Below, piece after piece: positions 10,169 through 20,950 of a DNA stretch of 64,000 nucleotides (positions within the stretch are counted from its first letter, which is position 1; each line of letters opens with the position of its first letter). The position numbers and the translations under genes were made by a program. The stretch comes from Cichorium intybus (lineage: Eukaryota > Streptophyta > Magnoliopsida > Asterales > Asteraceae): the NCBI GenBank assembly GCA_023525715.1, contig CM042012.1:63523205-63587204 (forward strand), read 5' to 3'. The notes beneath the pieces are model-generated. The model was not told the origin of the DNA, did no database searches, and saw only the letters and a list, made by a program, of their open reading frames with translations.

Positions 10169-11015
10169 ATAGATTTTTTGAAACTTGTAACAATGTTATT
10201 GTATTTGACTTTTGTGATTTAATAATGGAGATTTATTAATGAGTAATGGTTTACTAATTTTGTCAATATATATCATTGTGTTTCATTTTGCATGTTTTAC
10301 TTCCTGAATAATTGGATTATTCAAATATCCACAGTCGCTCATACTTTTAGGGAGTAAGTATGAAGTAAGGCTGTCATGAATTGGTAATAGATTGTCTAAG
10401 GAGTTAGACATTGCAATTGGATTGCTGCACCATTCGTGAGTACTTAGAAATGGAGATTTGAGTATTGGATAAACCCGCGCTCAATGGATTGCTTCATGGA
10501 TTATATCACGAGCAATATTGAGACGATAATATCTTTTGATCTTTAAGCTAAGACATATGAGTTATGATTTACTAAGACGGTTGTTCATTGATAATACGAA
10601 AACGCATCGGTAACTCGATGTTATAAAACGTATTGTTGTGAGTAATTTGTTTGGTAAAAGACATAAGTATATGAGTCGAAGTTTATTCGTCCCTTGACCC
10701 TAACGGGGAACAGATATCTGTAGGCCTCTCGATGATTTTGAAGTTGACTAAAATGGTTGGCCAACCGGGACTAAATTGGTAGTCTAAGAGTCATATGCAA
10801 ATCGGAAATCGAGGAACAGTGAATCAGACCAGATTGATTTTATCCATGTCTTGAGTCTGAAAAATATCTTGTTGGATAGAGGATCATCTGATCACTTATC
10901 TATGGACAGGACTGATTAGATCAAAGGTTGGCATTGGTTTCTAGGAAGCTACAAGTGCTGGTTAATTAGAGGTTAAATCAGTAATTATAGTCATAGACTT
11001 ATCCAAGTGGGAGAC
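10169..11015 (+). other. Copia 3' noncoding region and polypurine tract
   Basis: There is no ORF of note. The segment just before the 3' LTR reads CAAGTGGGAGAC, the expected polypurine tract (about 11004-11015). The stretch around 10430-10560 resembles 19500-19630, which helps identify the copia remnant there. Confidence 0.7.
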
Positions 11016-11795
11016 TGTTGGATTAGGTGTCTAAGCCATGACTAATAATTAGTATTTACCTAATTAATAGAAGCACAGTCCATTTGGGTTGCCCTCATGG
11101 CTGGAGGTTTGGTAGAAAATTCGGTAGAGAGAAAGGTTGATTTATTATGGGATTAATAAATCAACAGGAATTAAATATATGGTTTATTAATATATTAAAG
11201 TGATAATATATTAATTAGAAACTATATTAATTAATTAGGAATTAATCCAGAATTAATTGGATTTAATTTGGGGATTAAATTAATTAATTAAAGGTGCAGG
11301 GACTAAAACTGTAATTATTCAATAGTTGAGTAAGTGACAGTGTGGAGTGACCAGTTGAAAGTCGAAATCTATATATGGATATATAGAATTTCGAAATTGA
11401 TAATTATTAGATAAATAGGTTTTTGAATTGTAAGATAAAAGGTTTATCTTATTTGAATTCAAAAAGGTTTATCTCTAAGGCTTATCAGTTAGTCATCTGG
11501 AAACTATAAATAGGGCTCCCTGGTCACCATATGATTTTGCCACTTTCAAGAACTCTCTCAAGATTTTCGATCTCCTTCTCCTCCAGCTTGGGTGTGATCT
11601 CATTTGAGGCAGGATATTTTTGCTGCTCAGCTTCCAGAAAATTCTAAAAGGTTGGTTTTTCTAATTTTATTCTTTTAGTTAATTTTCTTATGGCCTTTAG
11701 GTTTTGTTATATGTTCAATTAGAAGAAAACATAGATCCTTATAGGTTGCATGTGAACTTAGGTTATTTAGTTCATGGTTTGCAGAAAACCTTTCA
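11016..11795 (+). repeat. Copia 3' LTR
   Basis: The 780-bp LTR pairs with 4383-5154. It has several substitutions and small indels against the 5' copy, most of them in the central part. Confidence 0.9.
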
Positions 11796-12012
11796 TTTAT
11801 ACCATCGGTTTCTTACCATTTTACACGTATACGACAATCACTATGTGATGGTACAGTTGGAAGGAGAGTACCCAATGCCTCCCATTCCAGCATCATGGAT
11901 CTGCAACAAAGACCCTTTAGCAATTGGATGGAAAACCATGTATAAGTCGTGTCTAGAATTCTATAAGCAACTCAAACCTACTCAAAAAACTTTTATAAGT
12001 TTAGAGGATTAG
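11796..12012 (+). CDS. Short unrecognised ORF starting at the LTR edge
   Basis: The open frame enters from the LTR (the nearest ATG is 11704, inside the LTR) and reads VYDNHYVMVQLEGEYPMPPI, then WICNKDPLAIGWKTMYKSC, to TAG at 12012. The composition looks like real protein and not random frame. I do not recognise the family. It may be an exon fragment cut by the copia element. It is on the opposite strand from the LRR exon at the other end of that element. Confidence 0.3.
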
Positions 12013-12942
12013 TTGTTGCAATATTTTGTCTCATGTTCTGTTATGTTGAATTTTATTATGAAATGCATATGAGGTTGATGATGATTTTTTCAGAGTATAT
12101 TCTTTTAGTTATATTTATACTATTATAATATGACATATATAATTATTATGTTTACAATATTAGCAATAAATATAAAAAATCTTGTTATTCTAATAAAACA
12201 AAATAAAATAATAACTTTAAAACAATTAAACAATAATTATACTTACAATTATTATAAATTTACAGATGAATCAAAAAAACAGTAAAAGTGAAAATTGTTG
12301 TCCGATTATATGCTTGTCGGAGTATGTGCTCACCGGAATATAGCATCGTCAAAGTCTTCATTTCTTGTCGGAAAATATGTCGGAGTCAGAGAAGTTGCGA
12401 TACTTTAAATACCGCGGGTCGCCGGAGATAGAGTATGTGCTCACCGGAATACAGATCTGTGGATTATAACCACAGAGGGTCATTGGAGACACGGAAATAC
12501 TGCGCCTGTGGAGCTATCGGCAACGGAAGACGATCGGAGGCGGTTACAACCGTCGCCACTGAAGGCCGCCATCGTCGGAGAGTCGCTATTGAAGCCGTCG
12601 GCAGCGGAGGAGGAAGAACAGACAGTAGCAACCGTCTCCTATGGAGCCGTCGGGAACGAAGAAAGTGCGGAGGAGAAAGAACGCCGGTGATCTACATCGT
12701 CGGAAACCGCCATGATAGAAGGGGCCGGTGGTCTTCAAGAAGATACGTCAAAGTAAAAAAGGAAACCCTAATAGGGTTATATATTTTCTTTAGAAAAATG
12801 GGCCAGCCCATATTAAATTATTAGTCCATGTTAGCTTATCAGTCTATTTTTTATTTGTAGCCTATTTTTTAATTAAAGACATAATTGGTGATATAATTAA
12901 AAAAACATAATCATAACATAATCATAATATAAAAAAAGTAGA
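12013..12942 (+). other. Intergenic, with a GC-rich CGGAG-rich patch
   Basis: AT-rich sequence surrounds a GC-rich patch at 12400-12720 full of CGGAG and CCGTCG words. Part of it is a direct repeat (TGTGCTCACCGGAATA near 12324 and 12434). Open frames here follow from composition. No gene is supported. Confidence 0.5.
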
Positions 12943-12980
12943 TCTAGTATATAGGGTGGAGTGTCTTTATCAACACCCTA
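12943..12980 (+). repeat. 38-bp repeat, copy 1, with inverted ends
   Basis: A short sequence containing AGGGTG...CACCCT inverted ends recurs at 14364-14400 in the same orientation. The two copies bracket the MITE and the LINE fragment. Confidence 0.6.
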
Positions 12981-12995
12981 ATAATTATTTAAAAA

Positions 12996-13154
12996 AAAGA
13001 AATCTTATATCCTCCTAATTTTTCCTCCTAACCATGTGAAGTAGTGACAAGTGGATTAAAATATTATTAATTTTATTGAATATGACATTTGTCATCATTT
13101 CAAATGGTTAAGAGGATAGTTAGGAAGAAAAATTAGGAGGATATAAAATTTCTC
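12996..13154 (+). mobile_element. MITE with about 40-bp terminal inverted repeats
   Basis: The left arm has TATATCCTCCTAATTTTTCC and the right arm its near-perfect complement, GAAAAATTAGGAGGATATA. The element is about 159 bp. TTTAAAAA flanks both sides (12988-12995 and 13155-13162), which would fit an 8-bp hAT-type duplication, but the flank is low complexity. Confidence 0.7.
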
Positions 13155-13339
13155 TTTAAAAAATATAAAGTAATTATAATAATATGATTAGATAATGAAA
13201 TGATTAAAAACACAATCATTACATAATAATATAATTAGTTAGTGGAATAATAAACACAATCATTACACAATTATTACATAAGAAAAAATAACTGTAGTTT
13301 TTTTAGAACGTCGGAAATTTATATAAGAAAAAACGAAGC

Positions 13340-14345
13340 CAACTAGCAAGGCGCTAGAGGCAAGAAAACATTACATAATAGTACAATTTAAAGGAGCAGG
13401 ACACCACATCTGCCAATTAAAATCCAAAACTTTTCCTCTATATTTAAACCAATTAAAAACTATCGATTGAATATCTCCCACCGTTCTAGAAGCTGACGGA
13501 GCAGAATTCTTAAACACCTTTGAGTTCCTTGCCTTCTAGATGAACCAAATAGTAGAATACACCAAGCTAAGTTTTATATTAGTTCCCAATTTGGACAAAC
13601 CGCTCCAGCTAAGCAGCACATCCATATCAAACAAATCGTCCGAGGGATTAACAAGGACATTAGACCACCTGCATAACATACTCCGAACCTCAGCAGCAAA
13701 CCGACATTCGAAAAAGAGGTGATTCACGCATTCCGGGGCATTGTTACATATCAGACATCTAATAGAATTCAAGCTCACACCTCTAACAACAAGATTCATG
13801 GCCACCGAGATCTTGTCTTTCAAAAAGCGTCATGCAAAGCACTTAACCTTCAAAGGAACCCGATTACACCATCTAAACTTCATTCTATCATCAGCCCATC
13901 TACGTTTATCAATAACACTTCTAAATGATTGGACCGTGAAAACACCGTTATTTCCAGCCTTCCAAAGCCACGTATCAACATTGTCATTTAGATTAAAATG
14001 AGCAGCCATACAACTTAACTCCATCATTTCTTTGGTTTCAGCTCCATTCCGCAGCCTTCTCTTCCAATTCCATATGCAGCCCCTATTTGAGGGCAAGATT
14101 CTATTTGCAATAAAACAATCCTTTTGGGACTCAATTGCATACAACTTCGGGAAAACTTCCATTAAGGGTGTATCATCTTTCCAAAAGAAAGTATAATCTC
14201 CTCTACCAATCTTTCTCTCCATTAAATCGTTCACTGAAATATTTCATTAAATGAGATCAACTTGAATTTCAGAAATTGAAAGCCAAGTACCATGAATCCC
14301 TTTTTTGGCAATCGTCTTACCATCATATCCTTTAAATCTATGTAA
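13340..14345 (-). mobile_element. L1-type LINE, 3' portion, broken
   Basis: The minus-strand frame from about 14234 to 13390 reads RKIGRGDYTFFWKDD, DTWLWKAGNNGVFTVQSFR and VPLKVKCFA. After a TGA (13830-13832) it continues LKDKISVAMNLVVRGV into the zf-RVT zinc-binding region, CLICNNAPECVNHLFFECRF. A TAG (13536-13538) follows VYSTIWFI, then KARNSKVFKN. Both stops stand where the family usually has Trp. This is the C-terminal part of an L1-type polyprotein; the endonuclease and RT are missing. Confidence 0.85.
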
Positions 14346-14363
14346 CGACTTAATACATGTAAC

Positions 14364-14400
14364 TCTAGTATATAGAGTGGAGTGTTCTTATCAACACCCT
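14364..14400 (+). repeat. 38-bp repeat, copy 2
   Basis: Second copy of the repeat at 12943-12980, with three or four differences. Confidence 0.6.
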
Positions 14401-14622
14401 TACTTAATATTAAAACAAATACCGAAAACATGTATTTGGCGATTAAAATAAATAAACGAATACATAGTTAATAGTTTTCCAGTTACATGGTACCACTCGT
14501 ACTTTGTATACAATTTTTTATTTTTTTCTTTTCATTTTTATTTTTATACAATATTTCTAACCGGTTCATTTCCAAAAACCAGAAGAAACATCCTCCTGCC
14601 TTGCGCATGGGGTTACTTCTTG

Positions 14623-15549
14623 TTAAACCAAAGTGGAACATTTAGAAGTAGAGGGATCAAATAACGCCGGCAGTAAATACTTTCTTCCGTTTGTACCATG
14701 TGCGTTATAACTTGCACCCGTCGTCGACTCCACCAACAAATCTCCGGCGTACCCTGGATACGCCCCTTTACCGTACACCCCCGGACAAGCTGATGCCGCT
14801 TCTAACGGTGCACCAGCATCCCCCTGATAATACCCATTCCCAAATGGGTTTGTAGCCGTACCAGCCATCAGGCTAGCCAGGTTAATAACCATCCCATCTA
14901 CACCCACGTCGTTGTTGGGTGCGATCAGTGGTGCACCCTGTGGTCCGTAGATTGGTTGGTGGAAAGGCCACGCACATTGACCAGGACACCGAGTCACCGA
15001 GTTGCCAACCCAGATGTACGCAAACCTGTAGTTTTTACCTTTCACTTGGGAAGATAAGCCGTGGCCGTGGGTGCCACACCTACTGGAGCAAAATCCGGCG
15101 ACTGCCACGTCATTTGCCGTTAAAACTACGTTCACGGCATTTCTTGGTTCACCCTTTGCAGCCAACTGGCGTAGGTGTTTGTCCGTTAAGGATTTACCAA
15201 GCGAGCAACCCCGGTCGGATACTTGTTTACCAAGCCGGAGTGAGGCTTTCTTGGTTTTGGAGTAGTATTTGTCCGTCGTCTTCCACCACGTGGCGACAGA
15301 TGGTTGGATGTGGGATTTTATGGAGAGGGAGGTTATGAAATCGGTGATGATGGCTTTCTGGGATGGCTTGAAGTTGCCATACCAAATGAGGTTGACGGAG
15401 ATATTGCCGGAAAGGAGGGGACCATTGTGGTTTTGCATAATCGGAGACGAGTCATGGACTAACTCAGTGAGTCGTCTAGCACCAAATGACGTGTGGAAAA
15501 GAGTCAACAGAAAGAGAAGCTTTAGGAGAAAAAGAGTGCTGGAAGCCAT
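14623..15549 (-). CDS. EXL: EXORDIUM-like secreted cell-wall protein (copy 1)
   Basis: The intronless 308-residue ORF has the usual length for the EXORDIUM / phosphate-induced protein 1 family. These extracellular proteins promote brassinosteroid- and carbon-dependent growth. An N-terminal signal peptide (about residues 1-23, hydrophobic LFLLKLLFLLTLF) precedes ARRLTELV. Family blocks are visible: NISVNLIWYGNFKPSQKAI, SVATWWKTTDKYY, CSSRCGTHGHG, YIWVGNSVTRCPGQCAWPF, GAPLIAPNNDVGVDGM and NPFGNGYYQGDAGAPLEAAS. The start ATG is followed by a normal signal sequence and preceded by a TATA box about 75 bp upstream. The paralogue at 41926-42870 is very similar, especially in the last 100 residues. 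It lacks about six residues (near residue 170) that the other copy has. It looks functional. Confidence 0.95.
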   Translation of the reverse strand: MASSTLFLLKLLFLLTLFHTSFGARRLTELVHDSSPIMQNHNGPLLSGNISVNLIWYGNFKPSQKAIITDFITSLSIKSHIQPSVATWWKTTDKYYSKTKKASLRLGKQVSDRGCSLGKSLTDKHLRQLAAKGEPRNAVNVVLTANDVAVAGFCSSRCGTHGHGLSSQVKGKNYRFAYIWVGNSVTRCPGQCAWPFHQPIYGPQGAPLIAPNNDVGVDGMVINLASLMAGTATNPFGNGYYQGDAGAPLEAASACPGVYGKGAYPGYAGDLLVESTTGASYNAHGTNGRKYLLPALFDPSTSKCSTLV

Positions 15550-15620
15550 TGTTGAAGATTTTACAAGAAAGGAATAGGAAATAGGAAGGGTTGATGAAAA
15601 TGGAGTTGGGGAAACAAGAG

Positions 15621-15630
15621 GTATTTATAG
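15621..15630 (-). promoter_or_regulatory. TATA box of EXL copy 1
   Basis: The minus strand reads CTATAAATAC about 75 bp before the ATG. The same motif lies at the same place before the paralogue (42926-42935). Confidence 0.7.
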
Positions 15631-15704
15631 CATGAAAACTGAATCTAAAGATAAGAAGAAGGTAAGGGGAAAATTTAATAATGAGGTGGGGAGGTATGGA
15701 TGTC

Positions 15705-15746
15705 GAGGTGCTCCCCATATAAACCTCATGCAAGCTCCTTCCGCGT
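15705..15746 (-). promoter_or_regulatory. Conserved promoter block of EXL copy 1
   Basis: About 40 bp with the core CCCCATATAAACCT...CAAGCT..CTTCCG is kept upstream of both EXL copies (second copy 42992-43036), while the sequence around it has drifted. It lies about 80-120 bp above the TATA box. Confidence 0.55.
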
Positions 15747-15749
15747 AGT

Positions 15750-16686
15750 TATGACTACCAGGAGTCAACGCCAGTTGTAACATTGGATATTGGTGACATT
15801 ATAAAAGTCAAACCGAATTCAAATTTTGAAAGCTTTTCACGGGCGTGGGCAAGGTACATCTAAAGTTTCTTTTTTTAAAACTCCCGGTTTCGAAGTGGTA
15901 CCGTATTTTATATTTTGTATTCAACTTTTTATAGTTTGCAACTTTCAATTCGGATACTTATCGGTTTGGTGTTGGTTTGGTCCGGTTCTCATACCTAAGC
16001 TCACCATCAAACTAAACACATCTTCTTAAATTGAACTGGTATTGTTCTGTATACTGCGGTTCGGTAGTCGATTCCAAATAATTTGTTATTTTCGATTTGA
16101 ATATTTTCGGTTAAGTACCGTTCCAATACATATTCTCCATTGAAGCTACGTCCTTGATCATCAAGTTGTATTTAGCACATTGTATTTAAGATGTTTCTTT
16201 AAATATTATTATATTTTTCAAGTAAAAAATAATTTATAAACTAGTTGTTCTATTAAAATTACATAGGTTAATGTTTTGACGAATTTATAAAGTTTTCATT
16301 TATATTTTTTAATATATATTTTTTATTAATTATAAAAACTTATTTCCCATATATATCTACACAATCTTTTACATAAATAAAATAAGCATGAATTTAATTA
16401 TAAAATTTTTGTGTCTTTACTAATCTTAATGTTTATTAGTTATGTTTTAAATTTTAAATAAATAAAAAAAACGTGAAGTTAATAAGCAGTCTTTCAATAA
16501 AAATTTATAAATGTAAACTTTATTCCTGTTTTAGATTGTTTTAGATTATGACTTTTTTTATTACGATTTTTAAATCTAAAATTCCTTTTCTTAAATATAA
16601 TTTCAAATGCCAATTTTCGTATTACTCATTCTCATTAGTCTTTAATAACATTAAATTTTAAAATTACAGTTAACTTATATTATATT
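15750..16686 (+). other. Intergenic, no gene seen
   Basis: AT-rich sequence with a GGTTTGG-rich patch near 15960-16060 that looks like repeat debris. No supported coding sequence. Confidence 0.5.
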
Positions 16687-17999
16687 AAGAGTAAATTACA
16701 CTAATCGTCTCTCGTAAAACCGTCAAAAGATATATTTACTCCCTATTTTCAAAAGTTAACACTTGCACGCTTCGTCCCTGTAGACATAAAATGACTATAT
16801 TGCCCTTTTTATATTTATTTATTTATTTATTTGTTTAGTATTTATCTATTATTTTAATTAGTTATAATTATTAGAAAATGAAAGGCCTCTCTTTCTCCCA
16901 TCTCCTCGTTTCATCATGTCTGCCTTCACTATCAAAAACAACATTCGTCGGCCCCTACCACACCTCCGCCATTGACCATCACCACTATATCTGCCATGAA
17001 CAAACTATCCATCACCACATCAGCCATGAACAAACAAACCCTATATGCAAACTCTGATTCAAACAATCCAGAAAGAAAACACAAATCGTAAATCTGATTA
17101 AAATTAGGGCAAAATCGGTTTCCTCGAATCCACAAACCCAAAATCAGTTTGTTAAAATGTAATCAGATTTAACACCAACTGACTCAACAGGAAATTCTAT
17201 AAAGTAGGGTCTGGCTTTAAGGAAGAAAATAAGGCGGTGGGAGATGAATTCAGATCGACGATGCGATGGTTGGTGGTAGTGCAACAGATCGAAACCTGAA
17301 ACAAACTTGAAATTTGTCCTGAAATCCTAAATTTGAACTTGATTCAAACCTCAAATCAATCCTAAAAACCCTAAATCATGGCTGGTGTTGAAGATGAGTT
17401 TTCGATGGTGTAAGAACTTTAGGAAGATCAATTGGGGACTAAGACAGAGAGACAATAGAGAGAGAGAGAGAAGGCGATGGGACAATTTCAATGGATGGAA
17501 GATCAAATCTTGATTGATAGGTTCGTAGGAAGGTAGGTGGTGGTGGTTACATTTTAGTTCAACAGAAATTTGATGAAAGCAATGTGACGGTGATGCCGGC
17601 ATTAGGTAACTTTGGTGGTGGCGGCTTCAAGGCGGCGATGGTAGTGGGTCCAATGGTGGATAGAGTTTATTTAGGGTTTCTTCAATAGGTTTGTAAATGT
17701 TAGTTTAGGGTTAAAGGATGAGGGAAAAGGAGATGACCCATTAAAGAGAGGGAGAGATAGAGAGAGAATGTGTGTGTGTGAAGGGGGTTGGGTTATGTTT
17801 TATTTTCTTTTTTAAATTAAAAAATAATAAACAAATACTAAATAAATGAAAAAATGGCAATAAAGTCATTTTATGTCTATCAGGGACTAAGCGTGTAACT
17901 TTTAATAATATAAGGGATGTTTTGAGTTAAAATTTGAAAATAAGGACTAAACATGCCTTTTGGCACTTGCACGATGGACGATTCGTTTAATTTACTCTT
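16687..17999 (+). mobile_element. Long-TIR DNA transposon, non-autonomous
   Basis: The left end AAGAGTAAATTACACTAATC matches the complement of the right end (AAGAGTAAATTAAACGAATC). The inverted similarity runs about 180 bp with small gaps and includes TAGACATAAAATGACT on both arms. The 1.3-kb element has no transposase. The interior contains GA-rich and GGTGGCGGC patches. The TIR length suggests a Mutator-like derivative, but no clear 9-bp target duplication is visible. Confidence 0.7.
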
Positions 18000-18222
18000 G
18001 TGTTAAACTTCAGTTTTCAATGGTTTTATGAATGACATTTTCCTAAAATATAAATTATTCTATTGTATTAAAGGAAACAATTTATACAGTTGTTTCTAGA
18101 TGAGTTTCTCACTACATTGTGTAGATATTATATGTGTTTTATTGTAGCTCGTGTGTGCTTATAGGATGTGTGTGGGTAGTATTAGGTTGTTTGGAGGACT
18201 AGGTCTAGTATGTAGATGTTCT

Positions 18223-18330
18223 GGGCTCGACGTATTGAGCAACACAGGTTGGCTCGACGTATTGAGAAATATAGGATGGCTCGACGTACTGAGCAATGTA
18301 GGGTGGCTCGACACACTAATCAACATGGTA
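18223..18330 (+). repeat. 27-bp tandem repeat, four units
   Basis: Units starting at 18223, 18250, 18277 and 18304 share TGGCTCGACGTATTGAG. Because 27 is divisible by three, one frame repeats GWLDVLSN. I see no sign that it is translated. Confidence 0.85.
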
Positions 18331-18954
18331 CAGAGCGGGGATGCCCGGCAAGATGCACTGAGCGGATACGCATGGCTTGTCAAACATAGTATGCACGGCT
18401 CGGAGTGCTGAGCGGAGGAGAATGGCTCAATGTACATAGTGGAGTGTACTAGTGTTTATTGTGATGATGTGGTGTATTCCTTTTGATATGGTAGGTTATG
18501 TATGACTGATATGCGGTGTACGTGTTGCAACTCACTAAACTGTGTGCTTACCCTTTCCTTATTAAATCACTGTTTCAGGTACTTCAGGAGTGGGTGATGA
18601 CAAGTTGGATGTATAGACACTGATGCAACTTCTGTGGAGATTTATGTTTTATTGACTTGATGTTAGTTGATTTCTGCTGTAATTAATTTTGTTTAACAAA
18701 GAAATGTTTTTAAAAGAACTGAATGATGTCTATGTTGGAAATTAGTAATAATATGATGAATATTTATTGAAATTGTTTTCTTAAAAAGTTTTAAATATAC
18801 TATAAAATTCGAGATGTTATATTACGGTAAGGATTTAGGTTCTTACTGAACAGAGGAGATGTAACTTAGAAGAGTACCAAGTAAGATACCAAAACTGTTT
18901 TGAAAATCGAGTTTGCGTATATTGAAGGTAATGGAGCTTCAAAGGAGATACTAT
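18331..18954 (+). other. Possible LTR-derived debris
   Basis: The stretch GCAACTCACTAAACTGTGTG (near 18529) followed by TTTCAGGTACTTCAGG resembles transcribed parts of plant Ty3-type LTRs. No paired LTR is visible. The 27-bp repeat array may belong to the same fragment. Confidence 0.3.
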
Positions 18955-19243
18955 AGATGAAGGAGTTTCATTAGAGATCTTGGTGTGGTTACACACAAAT
19001 GCACACAAAATATACTAAGAGTTGTCTAAGACTATCATAGTTGCTTTAGAAGGGAACTTAGCTAAACCCATTCACTAAGCCATTTCCATAAACATAACAT
19101 GACTTCCATACTAGGTCTAGTGGCCTTAGATTTGCAAGTAACTTGGTTTAATTTATTAGTTGGTTAGATGGAACCGATACAATATGCACTCTATCTGATA
19201 TAATGTTTATTATTTAGAGTTCATAATATATGATAGAAACCAC

Positions 19244-19377
<134 letters not shown>

Positions 19378-20310
19378 TTCATCATTATTTTCCATTTTGC
19401 ACGTTTATTGACTTCCTTGAATACTCGTGTATTCAGAATCTACATGGTCGATCAGTCTTCAAATGAAGTGTTACTATCCATAGTGATGGATATATACGAC
19501 TAACATTGGCATGTACTTGATAGAGATCAAGTATTAGAGTAACCCACACTTAAAGTATTACTTCATGGAATATTGTCGCGAGTAACTCTAAGATGGTAAT
19601 ATTTTATGTCCTTGAAACATATATACTTATAATTTACTCATAGTTTGTTGTGCCTTGACGTCCTCCCATGTTGTCTGTAACTGGTAGCAATACATGGTAC
19701 GTCCTGGTATGACATGACAATAGGGTAAAGATTTGTGTAGACAAAGTTGATTTGTTCTCACCGACCTTTGGTTGAAGCAATATCCTTAGACCCCTCGATG
19801 ATTCAACATTGACAATAAATATATAGTTATACTCGGACTGAATTGCTAGTCATTTAATTATGCATCTGTTGTTTAGGTTACCACAAATATTTGTTGAGAA
19901 ACAAAATCTTGAACGTGTAAGCTTGACAAGATTTCTGTAACACCCGACTTATTAACCAAAAACACCCCAAAAAATTTTCATTTTTCAAACCACATATTTT
20001 ATAAATAAAACATAAGTAGGGGTATTAGTTAATACAATACGAGTACAAGAGTATCAAGAAGTACAATACATAGAATATTATACATTCTTCAAGCCGGGTA
20101 TTACTTCAACACTAAGTCCTCAGTAACGGACTTTGTCTTTTCCTTTAGCAGGGTCACGCTCACCTGCAGGGACATATCAAACAAACTGTGAGCTACAAAG
20201 CCCAATGAGTAATCAAGCAATCAAATAAGCATATACAAGAGAATAACAACAATTAAACTCTTAAACAATTTCTGTCCCAAAAGTCATGGTCATCACTGAC
20301 CGCACCATAA

Positions 20311-20440
20311 TCATAGCCATAAAGGCCGCACCTAATATCATAGCCCGAAGGCCACACCAAAATCATAGCCCGAAGGCCGCACCAAGCATCGGAGACATAG
20401 CCCGAAGGCCGCACCGGAGTCATAGCCCGAAGGCCGCACC
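20311..20440 (-). repeat. Minisatellite inside Tekay LTR
   Basis: Five units of a 22-27 bp motif, TCATAGCCCGAAGGCCGCACC. The word CGCACC recurs further out on both sides. The same array lies at 26951-27080 in the other LTR. Confidence 0.85.
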
Positions 20441-20950
20441 ATTTCGGGTTTAATAACCCAAAATCCTGGTCCTAAGACCGCACCATTTAATATCAACGAT
20501 AGTAATCTTAGCCAACAAGGCTGCACCAATATATCATACTAGATATAATCAAGATTACTCACCTTGTTGCTTGCTACCGCTAGCTTTCGTCGTTTCTTGA
20601 CTTGTAATGTATTTCGTAAGATTTTGTCCCGTACCTATAATTCCATTATTTCACAATGATTATAGGTTAATACATCATTTCAATTAACTCTAATGCAATA
20701 GAGTTCAATACAATATCGTTATTAACAATGCCTAGTTAATAAACTTTCCGTTTACTAACTTTATATGAATTTTACTATTCACCGAGGCATTCGGATCGGT
20801 CTACAGTGCCTCCGAGGGGTCGAAAACTCGATATGAAAATTTTCCCAAACTTTTTAGACCATAACGAGCCTATGGTTCAAATTTGAGCTAAATCGGACAA
20901 GCCAAGCAAAAGTTAGCATTTTTGATCCCCTGCCTGGCCTCTGCTCAGAG

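Larger units (their letters stand above)
4383..11795 (+). mobile_element. Ty1/copia LTR retrotransposon, defective
   Basis: The LTRs are 4383-5154 and 11016-11795, starting TGTTGGATTAGG and ending TTTCA. A primer binding site resembling the initiator-Met tRNA site follows the 5' LTR. The order gag, protease, integrase, RT, RNase H is the copia order, on the plus strand. It is dead: an internal deletion joins the integrase to the region before RT near 8496, and a TAG lies in RNase H at 9743-9745. The 5-bp flanks differ (ACAGC left, TTTAT right), so there is no target-site duplication. The LTRs differ at many positions, including in U3/R, so it is not recent. Confidence 0.93.

Noticed and set aside
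12435..12824. 129-codon Arg/Gly-rich ORF
   Set aside because: Driven by repeated CGGAG words. It has no family resemblance, and the second frame is open for the same reason.
18331..18954. Solo Ty3-type LTR
   Set aside because: Only a short resemblance to transcribed LTR sequence. No ends or target duplication could be defined, so it is listed only as possible debris.
20311..20440. CRISPR-like array
   Set aside because: The repeat units have no regular unique spacers and lie in a plant retrotransposon LTR, so it is a minisatellite.
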